Origin: Streptomyces sp. NBC_00289
Lineage (GTDB): Bacteria; Actinomycetota; Actinomycetes; Streptomycetales; Streptomycetaceae
NCBI RefSeq assembly: GCF_041435115.1
Contig: NZ_CP108046.1
Span: 9,796,001-9,860,000, forward strand
Direction: 5' to 3'
DNA length: 64,000 nt
Part shown: piece after piece, positions 34,699-42,396 of the stretch
How positions within the stretch are numbered: position 1 is the first letter of the stretch
Layout of the letters: each line of letters starts with the position of its first letter
Notes under the pieces: model-generated
The model's input: the letters and a program-made list of their open reading frames with translations, nothing else
Told to the model about the DNA's origin: nothing
The model's database searches: none
Program-made: the position numbers and the translations under genes

Positions 34699-35242
34699 CC
34701 TCGTCACTCGACGGCTTATTGCTGGGTTGCGGGTCGAGAAGTCGACGTGCGGTGCGGTGAGTTGGGTGCCCGGCGCGGGAAGGATGGCCGGCCGTCGGGG
34801 GAGGCGGCCGGGGCGGGGTCCTCCCGCGCCGGGCGGGGGGCCTGCCCGAAAGCCCGGCTACGGGGGCGTGCGGGCTTTCGGGCAGGGGCTCATGAGGTGT
34901 GTGCGGAGCTGGTGGAGGAGTTCGTCGAGGGCCAGGATGCGGAAGGCGCTGAGGCGGCGGATCTGCTGCGAGGCGAGGAAGCAGGTCATGCCGGGATGCC
35001 CGTAGGGCGGGGGCGCTTCGGGCTGCGCCACGGGCTGGACACCGTGGGCGCCGAGTCCGTAGAGGGTGCCGGTGGCTCCGTACAGTGGCGCGCTCTGCGC
35101 CAAAAACATGGTCGGGCTACCGTCCAGGTGCGGGCAAAGCCGGGCGGCGGTGCGCACATGGCGGGCGCAGACGGGCGGCTGGTTGGTCAGCACCTGCGCC
35201 GCGTTGGGAGTGTGGTCGTGGGGCCCGGCGAGGAACACGAGT
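34699..35242. repeat. Original copy of the segment duplicated at 13219-13662
   Basis: Covers the tgm-proximal intergenic region and the 3' half of the 231-aa gene. The 13-kb copy is in the same orientation and shorter by about 100 bases. The duplicated edge lies only 98 bases upstream of tgmA, so this junction was once a recombination endpoint. Confidence 0.8.
34842..34885 (-). terminator. Terminator overlapping the end of the 231-aa gene
   Basis: A perfect 15-bp stem (CTGCCCGAAAGCCCG and complement) has a 14-nt loop that contains the stop codon of the gene at 34858. Conserved in the 13-kb copy. It would largely separate the upstream operon from tgmA. Confidence 0.75.
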
Positions 35243-35553
35243 CCGAGAGGGGTGCGGGCGGGGGCGGTGCAGATCTGGCAGCGCAGGGCCTGCATGGTCA
35301 TCATCTGCCGGTAGGGGTGCACGAGTTTCCACTGCGGCCGGCCGGCTGGCTGGCCCTGCGCATCGAGAGGGTTGAAGGAGCAGCGTGCCCGTAGGACGCC
35401 GCGTAGGTCGCGGTCGCGGGGGTCTTCGTCGGCGTAGTGCAGGCGGAGGCGGCCGCCGGGGTGGGGGAGGAGGATGAGGTTGTCGGGGGCCGCGTCCTCG
35501 CCTTCGTGCTGGGTGATGAACGGGACGAGGCCGTAAACAGCCGGGGTGGGCAC
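34858..35553 (-). CDS. Conserved hypothetical with CxxC zinc-like motif
   Basis: 231 aa from GTG 35553, with AGGAAG about 10 bases upstream; the longer open frame is antisense to nothing convincing and lacks a ribosome site. Mid-protein residues RCQICTAPARTPLGLVF and PVCARHVRTAARLCPHLDG give Cys/Cys ... Cys/His ... Cys/His spacing that could bind zinc. FLAGPHDHTPNAAQVLTNQP lies between. No HNH catalytic pattern is certain. It is the third gene of the minus-strand unit above tgmA and exists as a broken copy at 13.2-13.7 kb. Function unknown; DNA or RNA binding is possible. Confidence 0.7.
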   Translation of the reverse strand: MPTPAVYGLVPFITQHEGEDAAPDNLILLPHPGGRLRLHYADEDPRDRDLRGVLRARCSFNPLDAQGQPAGRPQWKLVHPYRQMMTMQALRCQICTAPARTPLGLVFLAGPHDHTPNAAQVLTNQPPVCARHVRTAARLCPHLDGSPTMFLAQSAPLYGATGTLYGLGAHGVQPVAQPEAPPPYGHPGMTCFLASQQIRRLSAFRILALDELLHQLRTHLMSPCPKARTPP

Positions 35554-35747
35554 GGAACGCTGCTTCCTGGGTTGTCGGGGATGGACAGAAGGGGGAGCGG
35601 GGGGACGAGCACCCCGCTTTCTGCAGGCAGTTGAGAGCAGGCGAGGTGCTCGGCGACCTCGTTGACCGTCCAGGCCGTCCGGCGTACGTGCCCGACTGCC
35701 TGCCCCCGTCCGGTATCTCCTGTGAGCGCACCTTGCGGCTCGCCTCA

Positions 35748-36023
35748 TCAGGGCTGTCCGCTCGCCGTGCTGGGCGGCTTGGGCGCGGCCGCGCCGGTCT
35801 CGGCGAGCCGGATGGGGATGGCCGCGCTGCCGGGAGGCGAGTGTGCCGAGGCCGTCCGGGGTGGTGCTGCCTCGTCTGGGACCTGGCAGGCGTCCTCGAG
35901 GAGAGCGTCTGCATTCAGCGGCTTCCTGCGCCGGAATGTAGCCGAGGCGCCTCGTCGCCCAAGGGCGGCGTCCAGGGTTCGGAACCGGCCGGGCGGGCCG
36001 GGGGCGGCGGTTGGAGAGGTCAT
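35748..36023 (-). CDS. Small hypothetical protein
   Basis: 91 aa from ATG 36023, overlapping the stop of the ATPase-domain gene by 4 bases (ATGA), which fixes the start. The sequence (FRTLDAALGRRGASATFRRR; LNADALLEDACQVPDE) is low-complexity and proline/alanine-rich, probably disordered. Translational coupling suggests it works with the ATPase protein, perhaps as a small partner. A gap of about 195 bases follows before the next gene. Confidence 0.6.
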   Translation of the reverse strand: MTSPTAAPGPPGRFRTLDAALGRRGASATFRRRKPLNADALLEDACQVPDEAAPPRTASAHSPPGSAAIPIRLAETGAAAPKPPSTASGQP

Positions 36024-36598
36024 GTGCCCTCCGTGGGCGGGATGGTGAGGCGGCACCAGGCGGCGGCACCGTCGTTGTTGATCCCGAAGGTGCCGCCGTT
36101 CTCCTTGGCCAGTGCGGCGACCAGCGCAAGGCCCCGCCCGGACTCGGCGTCCTCGTCGGCCGGCGCGTGCGGGATGCAGGCCGGCATCCCGTCGTGGACG
36201 GTGATGTGCAGGATGCCGTTTCCGACGGCCAGCTTCAGGTGGATCTCCGTCGTCCCGCTGTGCACGAGCGCGTTGGTGACCAGTTCGGAGACGATCAGCA
36301 TCACGTCGGCGGTCATTGCTTCCAGGCCGCAGTGCCTCAGCCGTGCGGCAGCGATCCGGCGCATGGCCCCGACCCGCAGCGCGTCCTCTGCACTGGGCGG
36401 AGTCTGACCTCGGCTGGCGACGATCTTGAACCGCTCGTTCATCACCGTGCCGTTCTGGCGCGGGCGCAAGGGGAGGGGCGGTGTCGACGCAGTGGTCACG
36501 ACGTCTGTCGCATGGATGCGCGAGCCCGGCGGGGCAGTCGGTGCAGCACCTGCCCGGGTGGGCCACTGTCGCGGGGACGGTACGTCGGTCGCGGTCAC
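36020..36598 (-). CDS. Anti-sigma-type ATP-binding protein (HATPase_c_2, RsbW-like)
   Basis: 192 aa from GTG 36598, chosen because AGGAGG lies 8 bases upstream; a later ATG at 36442 has none. The first 50 residues are a low-complexity leader. The GHKL fold has its N box in VMLIVSELVTNALVHSG and G1 in DEDAESGRGLALVAALA, as in Streptomyces regulatory kinases of the RsbW/AbaA-orfD group. Such proteins bind sigma factors or anti-anti-sigma proteins. Divergent Scr1-type HTH and DUF397 genes complete the classic developmental regulatory set. Confidence 0.85.
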   Translation of the reverse strand: MTATDVPSPRQWPTRAGAAPTAPPGSRIHATDVVTTASTPPLPLRPRQNGTVMNERFKIVASRGQTPPSAEDALRVGAMRRIAAARLRHCGLEAMTADVMLIVSELVTNALVHSGTTEIHLKLAVGNGILHITVHDGMPACIPHAPADEDAESGRGLALVAALAKENGGTFGINNDGAAAWCRLTIPPTEGT

Positions 36599-36620
36599 GG
36601 TGCGTCCTCCTGCCTGTGGT

Positions 36621-36652
36621 GCCCGGCCCTGACGGGGGAGACAGGGCCGGGC
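36621..36652 (-). promoter_or_regulatory. Perfect hairpin just before the ATPase gene ribosome site
   Basis: An 11-bp stem (GCCCGGCCCTG / CAGGGCCGGGC) with a 10-nt loop lies about 10 bases upstream of the AGGAGG site on the minus strand. The position suits attenuation or translational control. Confidence 0.5.
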
Positions 36653-36753
36653 ACGTCTCGACGTCACCGGGATGAGGGCCGGCCTCGTGGGGGAGCTGCG
36701 GTTGCCCCGGTGACTGACGACGACCGTAGAGTGGCAGCCGCTCAACTCCCAAG

Positions 36754-36839
36754 GAGCTTGCGCGAGTTTGCAGCAAGCAAGTTGACGGGCACTTATGGCC
36801 GGTGGACCATCGAGGTGTCACGCAAACTTGCGCAAGGTC
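36754..36839. promoter_or_regulatory. Inverted operator-like repeat pair in divergent promoter region
   Basis: Site 1 (36754-36772, GAGCTTGCGCGAGTTTGCA) and site 2 (36821-36839, CGCAAACTTGCGCAAGGTC) are inverted copies matching at 16 of 19 positions. Site 2 contains the perfect palindrome CTTGCGCAAG. They lie 48 bases apart between divergent operons, a natural place for the Scr1-type HTH at 37769 to bind. Confidence 0.6.
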
Positions 36840-36857
36840 GATGACAGGAGACCGGCC

Positions 36858-37259
36858 ATGAAGTTACGGTTCCTTGGCACCAACTCCACGGGCGGCGACT
36901 GCCCGACGCTGTATGCGACCGACCGGGACAGCTACATCGTCCAGGGATGGCAGCTGTTCGCGAACGAACTGTTGACGCAACTCGACGTACCCGACGGGGA
37001 GACCGCGGTGGAGGTGCCGACCGAGCTGTTCGAGCACCTGCGGGAGGACGGCCTGCCGGCCTGGGAGGTGGACCGCGTCCAGTCCCCGATCATGATCATC
37101 ACGCCGCAGGGCACCTGCGTCGTCCAGGGCGAGGCAGTGACCGACCCCGAAGCCCTTTCCCAGATGTCGATCCCGCACTATGAGACCTGCGTCGAGGTAC
37201 CGAAGGAGGTCCTCACCGCAGTGCTGGAGGAATCATATGGAGCTGCTCTCGGGCGCTGA
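36858..37259 (+). CDS. Small conserved hypothetical protein
   Basis: 133 aa from ATG 36858 with GGAG 8 bases upstream. It starts MKLRFLGTNSTGGDCPTLYA and shows two similar halves: LDVPDGETAVEVPTELFEHL near 43-62 and SIPHYETCVEVPKEVLTAVL near 105-124, suggesting an internal duplication. No signal or membrane span. It is the first gene of the rightward operon and overlaps the DUF6879 gene by 23 bases. I recall this type beside Scr1/DUF397 pairs in Streptomyces; function unknown. Confidence 0.72.
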   Translation: MKLRFLGTNSTGGDCPTLYATDRDSYIVQGWQLFANELLTQLDVPDGETAVEVPTELFEHLREDGLPAWEVDRVQSPIMIITPQGTCVVQGEAVTDPEALSQMSIPHYETCVEVPKEVLTAVLEESYGAALGR

Positions 37260-37761
37260 GCGCAACCAGCTCTTCGAGCGCTTCCAGCACGACGCGTTCC
37301 ACCTGGAACTGCGCGACGACTACTCCGTCCCCGAGGAGAACGGCCCGTTCCAGAACTGGCTGACAGGCGCAACCACCGACACCGCCTTCCTCGCTCCGTG
37401 GACCCGGCTCGTGTACCAGGCCACCTCACGCGGCATGACCGTCCGCCGCGTGAGGGTCGTCACCGAGCCGGCAACCCCCTACCTCCAGTGGGAGCACACC
37501 GTCACGCCGCTGAACCAGGAGGCCGGTGAGGACATCCGCTGGCTGCCCCGCCGCCTCCTGCCCGACGGCCTGAGCTTCCCTTTCGCCGGCAGGGACTGGT
37601 GGCTGTTCGACGACCGCCTCCTGGCAGTGGGCCACTTCGACCCGGACGGCCGAGTCCTCGGATCTCAGATCATGGAAGCCCCTGACATCGTCACCGCATG
37701 CGTCCGCCTGCGCGACCAGCTCTGGCATCTCGCCATCCCCCACGCCGAGTACACACTCTGA
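37237..37761 (+). CDS. DUF6879-family protein
   Basis: 174 aa from ATG 37237; CTGGAGGA upstream fixes the start inside the end of the previous gene. The family pattern is clear: FERFQHDAFHLELRDDYSVP, VRRVRVVTEPATPYLQWEH, EDIRWLPRR and GRDWWLFDDRLLAVGHFDPD. DUF6879 proteins are regularly encoded directly before an Scr1-type HTH regulator in actinomycetes, as here. They may act as modulators or toxin-like partners; this is not established. Confidence 0.85.
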   Translation: MELLSGAERNQLFERFQHDAFHLELRDDYSVPEENGPFQNWLTGATTDTAFLAPWTRLVYQATSRGMTVRRVRVVTEPATPYLQWEHTVTPLNQEAGEDIRWLPRRLLPDGLSFPFAGRDWWLFDDRLLAVGHFDPDGRVLGSQIMEAPDIVTACVRLRDQLWHLAIPHAEYTL

Positions 37762-37768
37762 ACCATCC

Positions 37769-38623
37769 GTGACCACCCAGACAGATGAGGCACTGCAGGC
37801 GCTCGGCGCCCGGCTGCGCAGCTTCCGCAAGGACGCTGGTTTCCCAAGCGGCCGGGCCTTCGCCCACGCCACCGCATGGCACGAATCGAAGATCTCCCGC
37901 ATCGAGCACGGCAAACAACGCCCGAGCGAGGACGACCTGCGCACCTGGTGCCAGATCACCGGCCAGGCAGAGCAGATCGGCGACCTGATCGCCATCGTCC
38001 GCCACGTAGACGAACTCTGGCTCGAATGGCGCCGCCAACTCCAGGCCGGCGCCGAAAGCAGACAGCACAAAGCCATCCCCGTCTACGCGAAAACCAAAGT
38101 CTTCCGCATCTGGCACCCCACCGTCATCTGGGGAACCCTCCAGACAACCGAGTACGCCGCCAAAGTCTTCGAACAGGTTGTCAACTACTACGAGATCCCC
38201 GACGACTCCGAAGCAGCCGTCGGCAAACGGCTGGAACGTCAGCAGTACCTCTACCAGGGCGAGCGGATCTTCAACGTCCTGCTCGGCGAACAAGCCCTCT
38301 ACACCAACTTCGGCGGCACAGACGTGATGAAGGGCCAGCTCGACCGCCTCCTGGCAGTGATGCGTCTGCCCAGACTCAGCCTCGGCATCGTCCCCCGCTC
38401 CGCACCAGCAGCAATCTGGCCAGGCAACTCCTTCTCGATGTTCGACGACAAACTCGTCCTCGTCGAAACATATTCCGCGGAGCTGTCCGTCTCCCAGCCC
38501 CGCGAAATCGAGCTGTATGCCAAGGCGTTCGCCCTGCTGCAACGGTCAGCTGTCTACGGCACAGCCGTCCGGGACCTCATCTTCACTGCAATCCAGCACT
38601 TCGACCGAATGCCGACAGACTAG
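37769..38623 (+). CDS. Scr1-family HTH regulator (WhiJ-like, DUF5753)
   Basis: 284 aa from GTG 37769, 7 bases after the DUF6879 stop. An N-terminal XRE helix-turn-helix (LGARLRSFRKDAGF; FAHATAWHESKISRIEHGKQ) occupies residues 8-65. The C-terminal DUF5753 domain shows LERQQYLYQGERIFNVLLGE, then LSLGIVPRSAPAAIWPGNSF and LYAKAFALLQRSAVYG. In Streptomyces these DNA-binding proteins work with a small DUF397 partner, encoded 13 bases downstream here, in control of development. Likely operator: the inverted repeats at 36754-36839. Confidence 0.92.
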   Translation: MTTQTDEALQALGARLRSFRKDAGFPSGRAFAHATAWHESKISRIEHGKQRPSEDDLRTWCQITGQAEQIGDLIAIVRHVDELWLEWRRQLQAGAESRQHKAIPVYAKTKVFRIWHPTVIWGTLQTTEYAAKVFEQVVNYYEIPDDSEAAVGKRLERQQYLYQGERIFNVLLGEQALYTNFGGTDVMKGQLDRLLAVMRLPRLSLGIVPRSAPAAIWPGNSFSMFDDKLVLVETYSAELSVSQPREIELYAKAFALLQRSAVYGTAVRDLIFTAIQHFDRMPTD

Positions 38624-38636
38624 GAGAACCACTGCC

Positions 38637-38816
38637 TTGCCCGAGCAGCTCAACTGGCGCACCAGCACCTACACCTCACAAGACTCCTGTGTGGAGGTCG
38701 CCGACAGCAACCCGCACACCGTCATGGTGCGCGACACCAAAGACCGCAACCGTGCCATCGTCTCCTTCACACCTGCTGCCTGGCTTGCCTTCGTGCAGCA
38801 TGCCAAGAGCCGATAG
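38637..38816 (+). CDS. DUF397 protein (BldB/WhiJ-partner type)
   Basis: 59 aa from TTG 38637, supported by TAGGAGAACC upstream; the longer open frame is inside the HTH gene. The family pattern is evident: NWRTSTYTSQDSCVEVAD, MVRDTKDRNRA and FTPAAWLAFVQHAK. DUF397 proteins pair with Scr1-type regulators, in some reports as the toxin-like half or as a specificity factor. It closes the rightward operon. Confidence 0.9.
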   Translation: MPEQLNWRTSTYTSQDSCVEVADSNPHTVMVRDTKDRNRAIVSFTPAAWLAFVQHAKSR

Positions 38817-38832
38817 AGTCCACCCCCGACCG

Positions 38833-38960
38833 GACACCTGGGCATCTCGAAGAACACCGTCAAGCGGGCCCTGGCGAGCGACCGGCCGCCGCAGTACCGG
38901 TGGCCGGCCTCGGCCGTCGACGCGGTCGAGGTGCAGATCAAACCGCACGCCCGACGGTGC
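38833..38960 (+). pseudogene. IS21-type transposase (IstA) fragment
   Basis: The plus strand reads LGISKNTVKRALASDRPPQY, the helix-turn-helix of IstA, then YRWPASAVDAVEVQIKPH before losing identity. About 40 residues remain. Confidence 0.6.
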
Positions 38961-39538
38961 CCCGGTACGCCGCACCCCGGAAGCCGTCCTCGAGGGGGAG
39001 CGGCAGGCCGCACTCCACGCCGCCGCGGAGCACCGGGCTCATTGAACAGGCAGCGCGCCGCCACGCGGTGCTCGTATCAGCCGTACACCGCCTGGTCTAG
39101 GCGGCGGTCCGTGAGATCCCCAATGCCAAGCGCACAGCCGCCCATCTCGCAGGCGCAATGACGGAGGCGCGAAGTGCATACGCGCTCGCGCCCATCGTCT
39201 CCGGTGAGCGGTGGCTGGTCGCCGAGTCCCGCATCACCGTCGGGATGCCGGCAGTGATGCGGAGCGGGTTGGGGAGAGCAGCTACCTATGGCCTACCTGA
39301 CAAATGATCATCTGGCGGGTTCGTGGGACCAGGAGTGCGGCCAGGCGTGCGACGCACAACCGCCGGCTCGCTCAAATACGGAGAGCGAGGCGGTCGGCGG
39401 TTGCCCGGCTGTCGATGTACTCGTCTCTGATCGTGCGGAGGTCGTGAGTTCGAGCTCTGAGCAGGTAGACGGTCGGCTTGCCTGGCGAAGAGTCGTGTCC
39501 TGCCGGCTCGAGGCGCGGCCAACCGCCCCCGCTACGTC
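38961..39538. other. Unassigned decayed coding DNA
   Basis: About 580 bases. A plus-strand reading gives EAVLEGERQAALHAAAEHRA and, after a frame change and stop, AAVREIPNAKRTAAHLAGAM and IVSGERWLVAESRITVG up to about 39265. These look like real protein text but belong to no family I recognise. The rest up to the isomerase stop is featureless. Confidence 0.3.
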
Positions 39539-40339
39539 CTACTTCTCCTCCGGCTCCCAGGCGCGGAGCAGGTCGAGCAGCCCTGCGTCTCCGTCAACGT
39601 GCAAGGAGTCGGCCTGGATCCGGTCGTACAAGTAGAGGACCAGCTCACTGGCCGTGCCGTGGACGGAGGCGCCGGCTGCGTCCGAGTCTTCGCCGGTCGC
39701 GGCGGTGGGCGCGGGGATGCGGGTGGAGCGTGCGCCGTCGCCGTCGACGGTGAGGCGCCAGGAGCGGCCCTCGGCGGCGTGGAAGTCGAAGGCCGTCGGC
39801 TTGTGCGGCCAGGCACTCGGCGTTGCGCAGACGGTGAACAGGAACTCCTCCACACCGTCGAGTGCCACCTCGACCGGCAGCGGCTGCGAGGCGCCCCCGG
39901 CGAGCTGGGCGTCGTACGTGTGCACCGCGGTCTCCTGGACCCGGTGCCGGGCGATACCGCCAGCGGTCTGCGGTGACTGCGACGCAGGCCACCACGTCCA
40001 GCAACCGCTCTCCGGTCCCGCCGCGCGCAGGGCGCCCAGCAGAAGCTGCGTCGACGCGTCCAGCCAGGCCAGCAGGGCCTCACGCTCCCGCGGCACTTCC
40101 AGCGCGGCGCGCGCGGCGACGGCCTCGGCCGGGGGAGCGTCGGCAGACCCCGCGCCGACGATGGCGGCCCAGAAACGGTCTCCCCCACCCAGATGCTTCC
40201 CCAGATCGAACAGCGTCCACCCGGGGCAGGTCGGCACCTGCGCGTCGAGACCGGGCGCGGCGGCGACCACGGCGCGGAAGGCGGTCGACCGTTCATCGAT
40301 CAGTCGCAACAGGTCAGGGAACTCAAGATTCTTTTGCAC
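39539..40339 (-). CDS. Mycothiol-dependent maleylpyruvate isomerase-family protein
   Basis: 266 aa from GTG 40339; the ribosome site is weak. The N-terminal DinB/MDMPI fold has the first metal His region PTCPGWTLFDLGKHLGGGDR, and the second metal motif RHRVQETAVHTYDAQLAGG (His-x3-Glu-x3-His), both typical of mycothiol-dependent enzymes. The C-terminal SCP-like domain includes LTVDGDGARSTRIP and ASELVLYLYDRIQADSL. Substrate unknown; thiol-dependent isomerisation or transfer is expected. It stands alone. Confidence 0.85.
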   Translation of the reverse strand: MQKNLEFPDLLRLIDERSTAFRAVVAAAPGLDAQVPTCPGWTLFDLGKHLGGGDRFWAAIVGAGSADAPPAEAVAARAALEVPREREALLAWLDASTQLLLGALRAAGPESGCWTWWPASQSPQTAGGIARHRVQETAVHTYDAQLAGGASQPLPVEVALDGVEEFLFTVCATPSAWPHKPTAFDFHAAEGRSWRLTVDGDGARSTRIPAPTAATGEDSDAAGASVHGTASELVLYLYDRIQADSLHVDGDAGLLDLLRAWEPEEK

Positions 40340-40735
40340 GCCGGATGTCTATCACCGTGCTCCGGTGATCGGACAGCGTTTTTCACAGTCGCCGCCGGTT
40401 GGTCACTGCGGACTGGTGGGGAGCGGGTTCGTGCATCACGGTCTGGGCCGCGCCCTGGCCGGGGCACGACCAACCCGTGCGGCTGCCAGGGCAGTTCGGG
40501 ACGGAGACAGTAGGGCACCCCTCGCGCGGCTCGGGCTGACACCGTGCCGTCGCCGACTCCCTTGCGAGCGAGCCCCGTTTCACGAGTACCACTGAGCTGC
40601 GGAGGGGGCTGGAGCTGATGCACTGCGCCATCATGCATGCCGCGCATGCGATCGCGGTCGGTGGAGTCTTACTGATCGTTTCAGAATGGGTTGCGGGTCT
40701 TGGGCTCGACGATCTTGGTTGTCAGGGTGTCTCGC
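40340..40735. other. Intergenic region, no gene seen
   Basis: About 395 bases between the isomerase start and an IS5 remnant. Frames are short shadows. It should contain the isomerase promoter. Confidence 0.35.
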
Positions 40736-41000
40736 GTGCGTTCTGATCTTGTCCCTGACGACTTGAGGAAGCGGGTAGCTCCGCTTCTGCCGCCTGCACC
40801 CGAACGGCGCCATCGCCACCCCGGCCGGATACGCGTTCCGAACAGAGTGGCACTGGCTGGTGTGATGTACGTGCTGTGGACCGGTGTCGCGTGGCGTGAT
40901 GTCCCGGCGGAGACGGGGAGCTGCTCCGGAGTGACGGCCTGGCGTCGACTGCGGGACTGGACCGAGGCTGGCGTGTGGCCGCACCTGCACGGTCGAACCC
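40736..41000 (+). pseudogene. IS5-family transposase N-terminal fragment
   Basis: Reads VRSDLVPDDLRKRVAPLLPP, ERRHRHPGRIRVPNRVALAG and YVLWTGVAWRDVPAETG, then WRRLRDWTEAGVWPHLH. This is a standard IS5 N-terminal DNA-binding domain. The catalytic domain is missing; the right edge meets another gene fragment near 41000. Confidence 0.75.
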
Positions 41001-41009
41001 GACGGCACC

Positions 41010-41190
41010 GCACCCCATGACGTTCTGGTCCTGCAGGGTCAGCAGCGCCGCGAAGCGGAACTCCCAGTCCTGGGAGGCGAGATCGGACACGGCCAGCATC
41101 AGCACGTCGATGAACACCGCGGTGGCGCCATGGGACAGGTCCAGGTCGTGGCTACCGCGGGAGAAGATGTTGCACCGGCCTATGATGCGA
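41010..41190 (-). pseudogene. DUF6183-like protein fragment
   Basis: The minus strand reads CNIFSRGSHDLDLSHGATAV, FIDVLMLAVSDLASQDWEFR and FAALLTLQDQNVMG, ending at the IS5 fragment. The texture resembles the middle of DUF6183 proteins; the assignment is tentative. Both ends are missing. Confidence 0.4.
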
Positions 41191-41221
41191 TCCCGGCCCT
41201 CCACCTGCTTGGAGAAGACGC

Positions 41222-41758
41222 ATGACGGATGCGAGCACCGGCAAAGTGGTCGTAAACAGGGTGATGTCCCTCGATGGGTTCATCGCCGGTCCCGGCCACA
41301 CGATGGACTGGATCTTCGATCACATGACGTCGGTGACGTTCCCGGAGGTCATGGCGGCCACGGGCGCCATGCTCATCGGCCGGGGCACGTACGAGGTCGG
41401 CAAGCGCATGTCCGACGAGAACACCGACTACGACGGCGGGGCGCAGTTCGTCCTCACTCACCGCCCGCCCGACGAGCCGGACCTCAACGTCACCTTCCTC
41501 ACCTGCGACATCGAGGAAGCCGTGGCCACGGCACGCCGCGCCGCCGGCGACAAGAACCTGGAGATCCTCGGCGCCGATGTGGCCGCCCAGTGCCTGCAGC
41601 GCGGCCTCGTCGACGAGATCCTGGTGTACGTGCTGCCGGTGCTGCTCGGCGACGGAGTCCGCTTCGCGCCGCCGGGCCTCGACCGGATCGACCTGGAACC
41701 GTTCAGCAACGTCCAGTCGGGCGGGGTCACCATGCTGCGCTTCCACGTGCGCAAGTAG
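41222..41758 (+). CDS. Dihydrofolate reductase-family protein (RibD C-terminal fold)
   Basis: 178 aa from ATG 41222 with GGAGAAG upstream. The N-terminus VVVNRVMSLDGFIAGPGHTM is the family signature. ATGAMLIGRGTYEVG, VLTHRPP and LEILGADVAAQCLQRGLVDE mark the NADPH-binding Rossmann-like core, and EILVYVLPVLLGDGVRF completes it. Such proteins are probable NADPH-dependent reductases of unknown substrate, distinct from true FolA. It stands alone between IS and integrase debris. Confidence 0.88.
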   Translation: MTDASTGKVVVNRVMSLDGFIAGPGHTMDWIFDHMTSVTFPEVMAATGAMLIGRGTYEVGKRMSDENTDYDGGAQFVLTHRPPDEPDLNVTFLTCDIEEAVATARRAAGDKNLEILGADVAAQCLQRGLVDEILVYVLPVLLGDGVRFAPPGLDRIDLEPFSNVQSGGVTMLRFHVRK

Positions 41759-41786
41759 GCACGGTCGCAACTACTAGCCTGCTGTC

Positions 41787-41920
41787 ATGGGCCCCATCCC
41801 GTGGGGCAAGTTCCCCACTCTCGCTGAACATCAACTGGCCCGACGGTGGCTGCAGTTCATGGCGAATGTCGGTCGGGCTTCCAACACGATCGACGCGTAC
41901 GGGCGGGCGGTCGAGGACCA
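41787..41920 (+). pseudogene. Tyrosine integrase N-terminal fragment cut by IS5 remnant
   Basis: ATG 41787 begins MGPIPWGKFPTLAEHQLARR, then NVGRASNTIDAYGRAVEDH, the core-binding domain start of a phage-type integrase. After 44 residues it meets an antisense IS5 start (RRYPSDMTDTEW on the minus strand, about 41912-41993). No catalytic domain remains. Confidence 0.65.
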
Positions 41921-41993
41921 CTCCGTGTCCGTCATGTCCGAGGGATACCGCCGAACATGTTCCGGGTGATCGGCCGCATTCCCTGACCGGTGA

Positions 41994-42396
41994 GCGACAC
42001 CATCACACGACGGTGCAGCCGCATTGAACTCCACCGATGCGAACACGTATAACGGCGGCAACAGGGTCTCCTGGATCTCGGTTGGCTATGCAACCCCGAG
42101 CTACCAAGAGGCTCTGTCTTCATGCCTGTGACCAGCCGCGGTCACCCGATCGAGACTCCCGTTCGACGCAGACCCCTCCACTTCAATACGACAACAGCCA
42201 CTCAATGGATCTGGTCACATCCCCAACGGTGAACTGCGGCTGCCAGGTCGATGGGGACGGGCGGACAGCCGGTTTCCCCGGTCGGTCGGGTCCCATGCGT
42301 CGGGATGCTGCTGGTCATCTCCATCGGTGTGGTCTGCCGGGACTGTTTCGGATCGGGCCGAGTCGCTCACGTGCGGCTTTCCCGGTCGTCGGGCGG
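41994..42396. other. Gene-poor stretch
   Basis: About 400 bases after the IS5 fragment. Frames on both strands are short and lack ribosome sites. Nothing was recognised. Confidence 0.35.
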
